Positions 62,615 through 64,000 of a stretch of 64,000 nt of DNA are shown piece after piece. This DNA is from Sphingomonas sp. SUN019 (GTDB lineage Bacteria > Pseudomonadota > Alphaproteobacteria > Sphingomonadales > Sphingomonadaceae). The stretch lies in NCBI RefSeq assembly GCF_024758705.1, contig NZ_CP096971.1, forward strand, positions 186,001-250,000, given 5' to 3'. The position numbers were made by a program, and so were the translations under genes. The notes beneath the pieces were generated by a model that was given only the letters and a program-made list of their open reading frames with translations, did not search any database and was not told the DNA's origin. The first letter of the stretch is position 1. Every line of letters begins with the position of its first letter.

Positions 62615-64000
62615 TTAGCGGCCGAGGTTCTTGAACGCCAGCGTCAACAAATAGCTGTTCCCCGCCTTCGCATCGCCCGTCGTGCGATAATCGCGCCGCC
62701 ACGTCCCACCCAGCGTCAGGCAATCGTCTTCATACGCGATCCCGATACGATGACGGATCGGGTCGAAGCCGTCGGACGCAGACAGGGTGTCCTCGCTGCG
62801 GTCGGTCAGATCGACGACGGCGGAGGCGAACGCGGACCAGAAGCGCGCAAACTGGACGCGGCCCGCGATCCGCGCCTCTTCTCGATCCTGCAGATCCTCT
62901 TGCACCATGATGTCGCGGTTAAGCCGCAAATATCCGAGCAACAGATAGGTCGATCGCGACCCGATCGTAGCGTCGACCTCGTTACGGCGCACGCCCAGGC
63001 TGTCCTTGTCAAGCCGATAGCGGTGCGTGAACGACACCAGATCGCGGAAACGCAGGTCGGTGCGCCCGACGATGTCGGAGAATCGATCCGACAGCCCGGT
63101 GCCGTCAGGGAAGATCGTCGGCCGGTCATCCAGACGATAGCTTTGCCCGACAACCGTCGACAGGCTGAAACCGGGCAGGTCCAGCGCCCATTCGCCGCCA
63201 TAGGTGACGCGCGACGAATCCTCCCACCGATCATATCCGGGGAACCGGTTGAGCGCGAAGAGGTTCGAATCCTCCAAGTCGATCGCGCGCGCATCCTCGT
63301 TCGGGATCGCCAGGTTCTTGATCTTGGGCGACGCGACGACCTGCACGCGCGGGGTCAGCCGATGGACGCCGCCCAGAAACTCGCCGACGAACGGCCATTT
63401 CACGTCGACCGCCAGCGCCCCGATGCCGCGCGTCTGGAACCCCTCGATCCCGCGATAGCTGGCGATTGCGGTCGCCGCACTTCCGTCGGTGTTGTAGGCG
63501 TCCGCACGGCCGTAGGCGGTCAGCGTCACTTCCTGACCCCAGTTTGTCAGGCGCCGCAGATCCCATCGCGCGCTGCCGAAGGCGCGCTGCGTGTCCTGGC
63601 CGTCCTTGCGCGACAGCGCCAGGCTGTTGAGCTGGAACTGCACCGTGCCGCCGAGCAGGCTGTCGGGAATGCGTCGGCGATAGTCGATTTCGGGCAACGC
63701 GACGGGTTGCTGCCCCTGCCGTTCGCCCACGCGCAGCGTCTGCACGGCCCAGCCGGCGACGGAGAAATAACTGTTGGAATCGATCCGCTCGACCGCAAAG
63801 GTCGTGCGCAGCCGGTCCTCGCGCGAGATGTCGTACCGGCGCAGGAACGTTCGGTCCGTCACCAGCCGGAGCGATCCCGACACGCTCCAGTTGGGATCGA
63901 GCTGAAACCGCCCAACGCCATCCAGATACCCGCGAAACGCCTGTTCTGTGCTGCCGGTGTTGCCTGACGCCAGATCGTCGCTGCGGCGGCTGGCGGTCGC
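62615..64000 (-). CDS. lptD: LPS-assembly protein LptD (5' end outside window)
   Basis: The visible 461 codons are the C-terminal beta-barrel part of LptD, the outer-membrane lipopolysaccharide translocon. Repeated amphipathic strands with aromatic girdles are seen (LVTDRTFLRRYDISREDRL, GGEWALDLPGFSLS, SRSTYLLLGYLRLNRD) and the family ending LGGTWRRDYRTTGD. The frame continues beyond 64000. The order lptD-surA-pdxA-rsmA is conserved in alphaproteobacteria. Confidence 0.93.
   Translation of the reverse strand, partial: ATASRRSDDLASGNTGSTEQAFRGYLDGVGRFQLDPNWSVSGSLRLVTDRTFLRRYDISREDRLRTTFAVERIDSNSYFSVAGWAVQTLRVGERQGQQPVALPEIDYRRRIPDSLLGGTVQFQLNSLALSRKDGQDTQRAFGSARWDLRRLTNWGQEVTLTAYGRADAYNTDGSAATAIASYRGIEGFQTRGIGALAVDVKWPFVGEFLGGVHRLTPRVQVVASPKIKNLAIPNEDARAIDLEDSNLFALNRFPGYDRWEDSSRVTYGGEWALDLPGFSLSTVVGQSYRLDDRPTIFPDGTGLSDRFSDIVGRTDLRFRDLVSFTHRYRLDKDSLGVRRNEVDATIGSRSTYLLLGYLRLNRDIMVQEDLQDREEARIAGRVQFARFWSAFASAVVDLTDRSEDTLSASDGFDPIRHRIGIAYEDDCLTLGGTWRRDYRTTGDAKAGNSYLLTLAFKNLGR

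Overview
The window is high-GC, gene-dense chromosomal DNA from an alphaproteobacterium, most likely a Sphingomonas-type member of the Sphingomonadaceae. The main grounds are conserved gene order. A PTS/ChvIG block (chvI, chvG, hprK, rapZ, an EIIA gene and ptsH) lies divergent from pckA. An envelope block runs lptD, surA, pdxA, rsmA. There is also a CckA-type hybrid kinase, a guaB / RsmB-type pair, and a sphingomonad-style dispersed repeat at 24045-24115. Most genes are ordinary housekeeping genes packed into operons, often with 4-bp ATGA or GTGA overlaps.

Layout. 1-7.5 kb: 5' part of gyrA, an SDR dehydrogenase and yaaA, a TPR protein, an Lrp-type regulator, and a degenerate soluble histidine kinase overlapping a polysaccharide deacetylase gene. 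7.5-16.8 kb: an integrated genomic island in the 3' end of a tRNA-Ile2 (CAT) gene. It is bounded by a perfect 30-bp direct repeat and carries a Shedu-type nuclease gene, an unrecognised 448-residue protein, a serine resolvase with a res-like site, a type II restriction-modification pair, a secreted orphan protein, an XRE regulator and the tyrosine integrase next to the tRNA. 16.8-27.4 kb: tRNA-Pro, two tandem small lipoproteins, two M28 peptidases, ettA, VOC and Uma2 proteins, and an slt-greB-NYN operon. 27.4-34.5 kb: dapA, smpB, a DUF2062 gene, an M13 peptidase, cckA and a single-domain response regulator. 34.5-45.2 kb: ilvD, a lipoprotein gene, nnr, an RNA methyltransferase gene, truA-fmt, recR, def, rmuC, an ABC-type ATPase and a TrmH-type methyltransferase. 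45.2-54.7 kb: the ptsH-EIIA-rapZ-hprK-chvG-chvI operon divergent from pckA, then a betaine-lipid pair (btaA/btaB) and an nfeD/SPFH pair. 54.8-64 kb: guaB, a variable insert with a DUF559 nuclease set in REP-like repeats, an RsmB-family methyltransferase, a TPR protein, and rsmA-pdxA-surA-lptD (lptD runs off the window).

How it fits together. The island is a compact defence cargo (Shedu plus R-M) with its own integrase. Its att repeat and a second pair of matching repeats, GTGTCAC-N6-GTGTCACAG inside each end, make the boundaries unusually clear. Outside the island, the most unusual points are the DUF559 nuclease whose own 3' end is made of the flanking repeat, the btaAB operon with a strong hairpin touching the ribosome-binding site, the degenerate kinase coupled to a deacetylase, and the lower-GC fmt gene. 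No CRISPR array, rRNA operon or prophage structural genes were seen. All calls come from reading the sequence; no database search was run.
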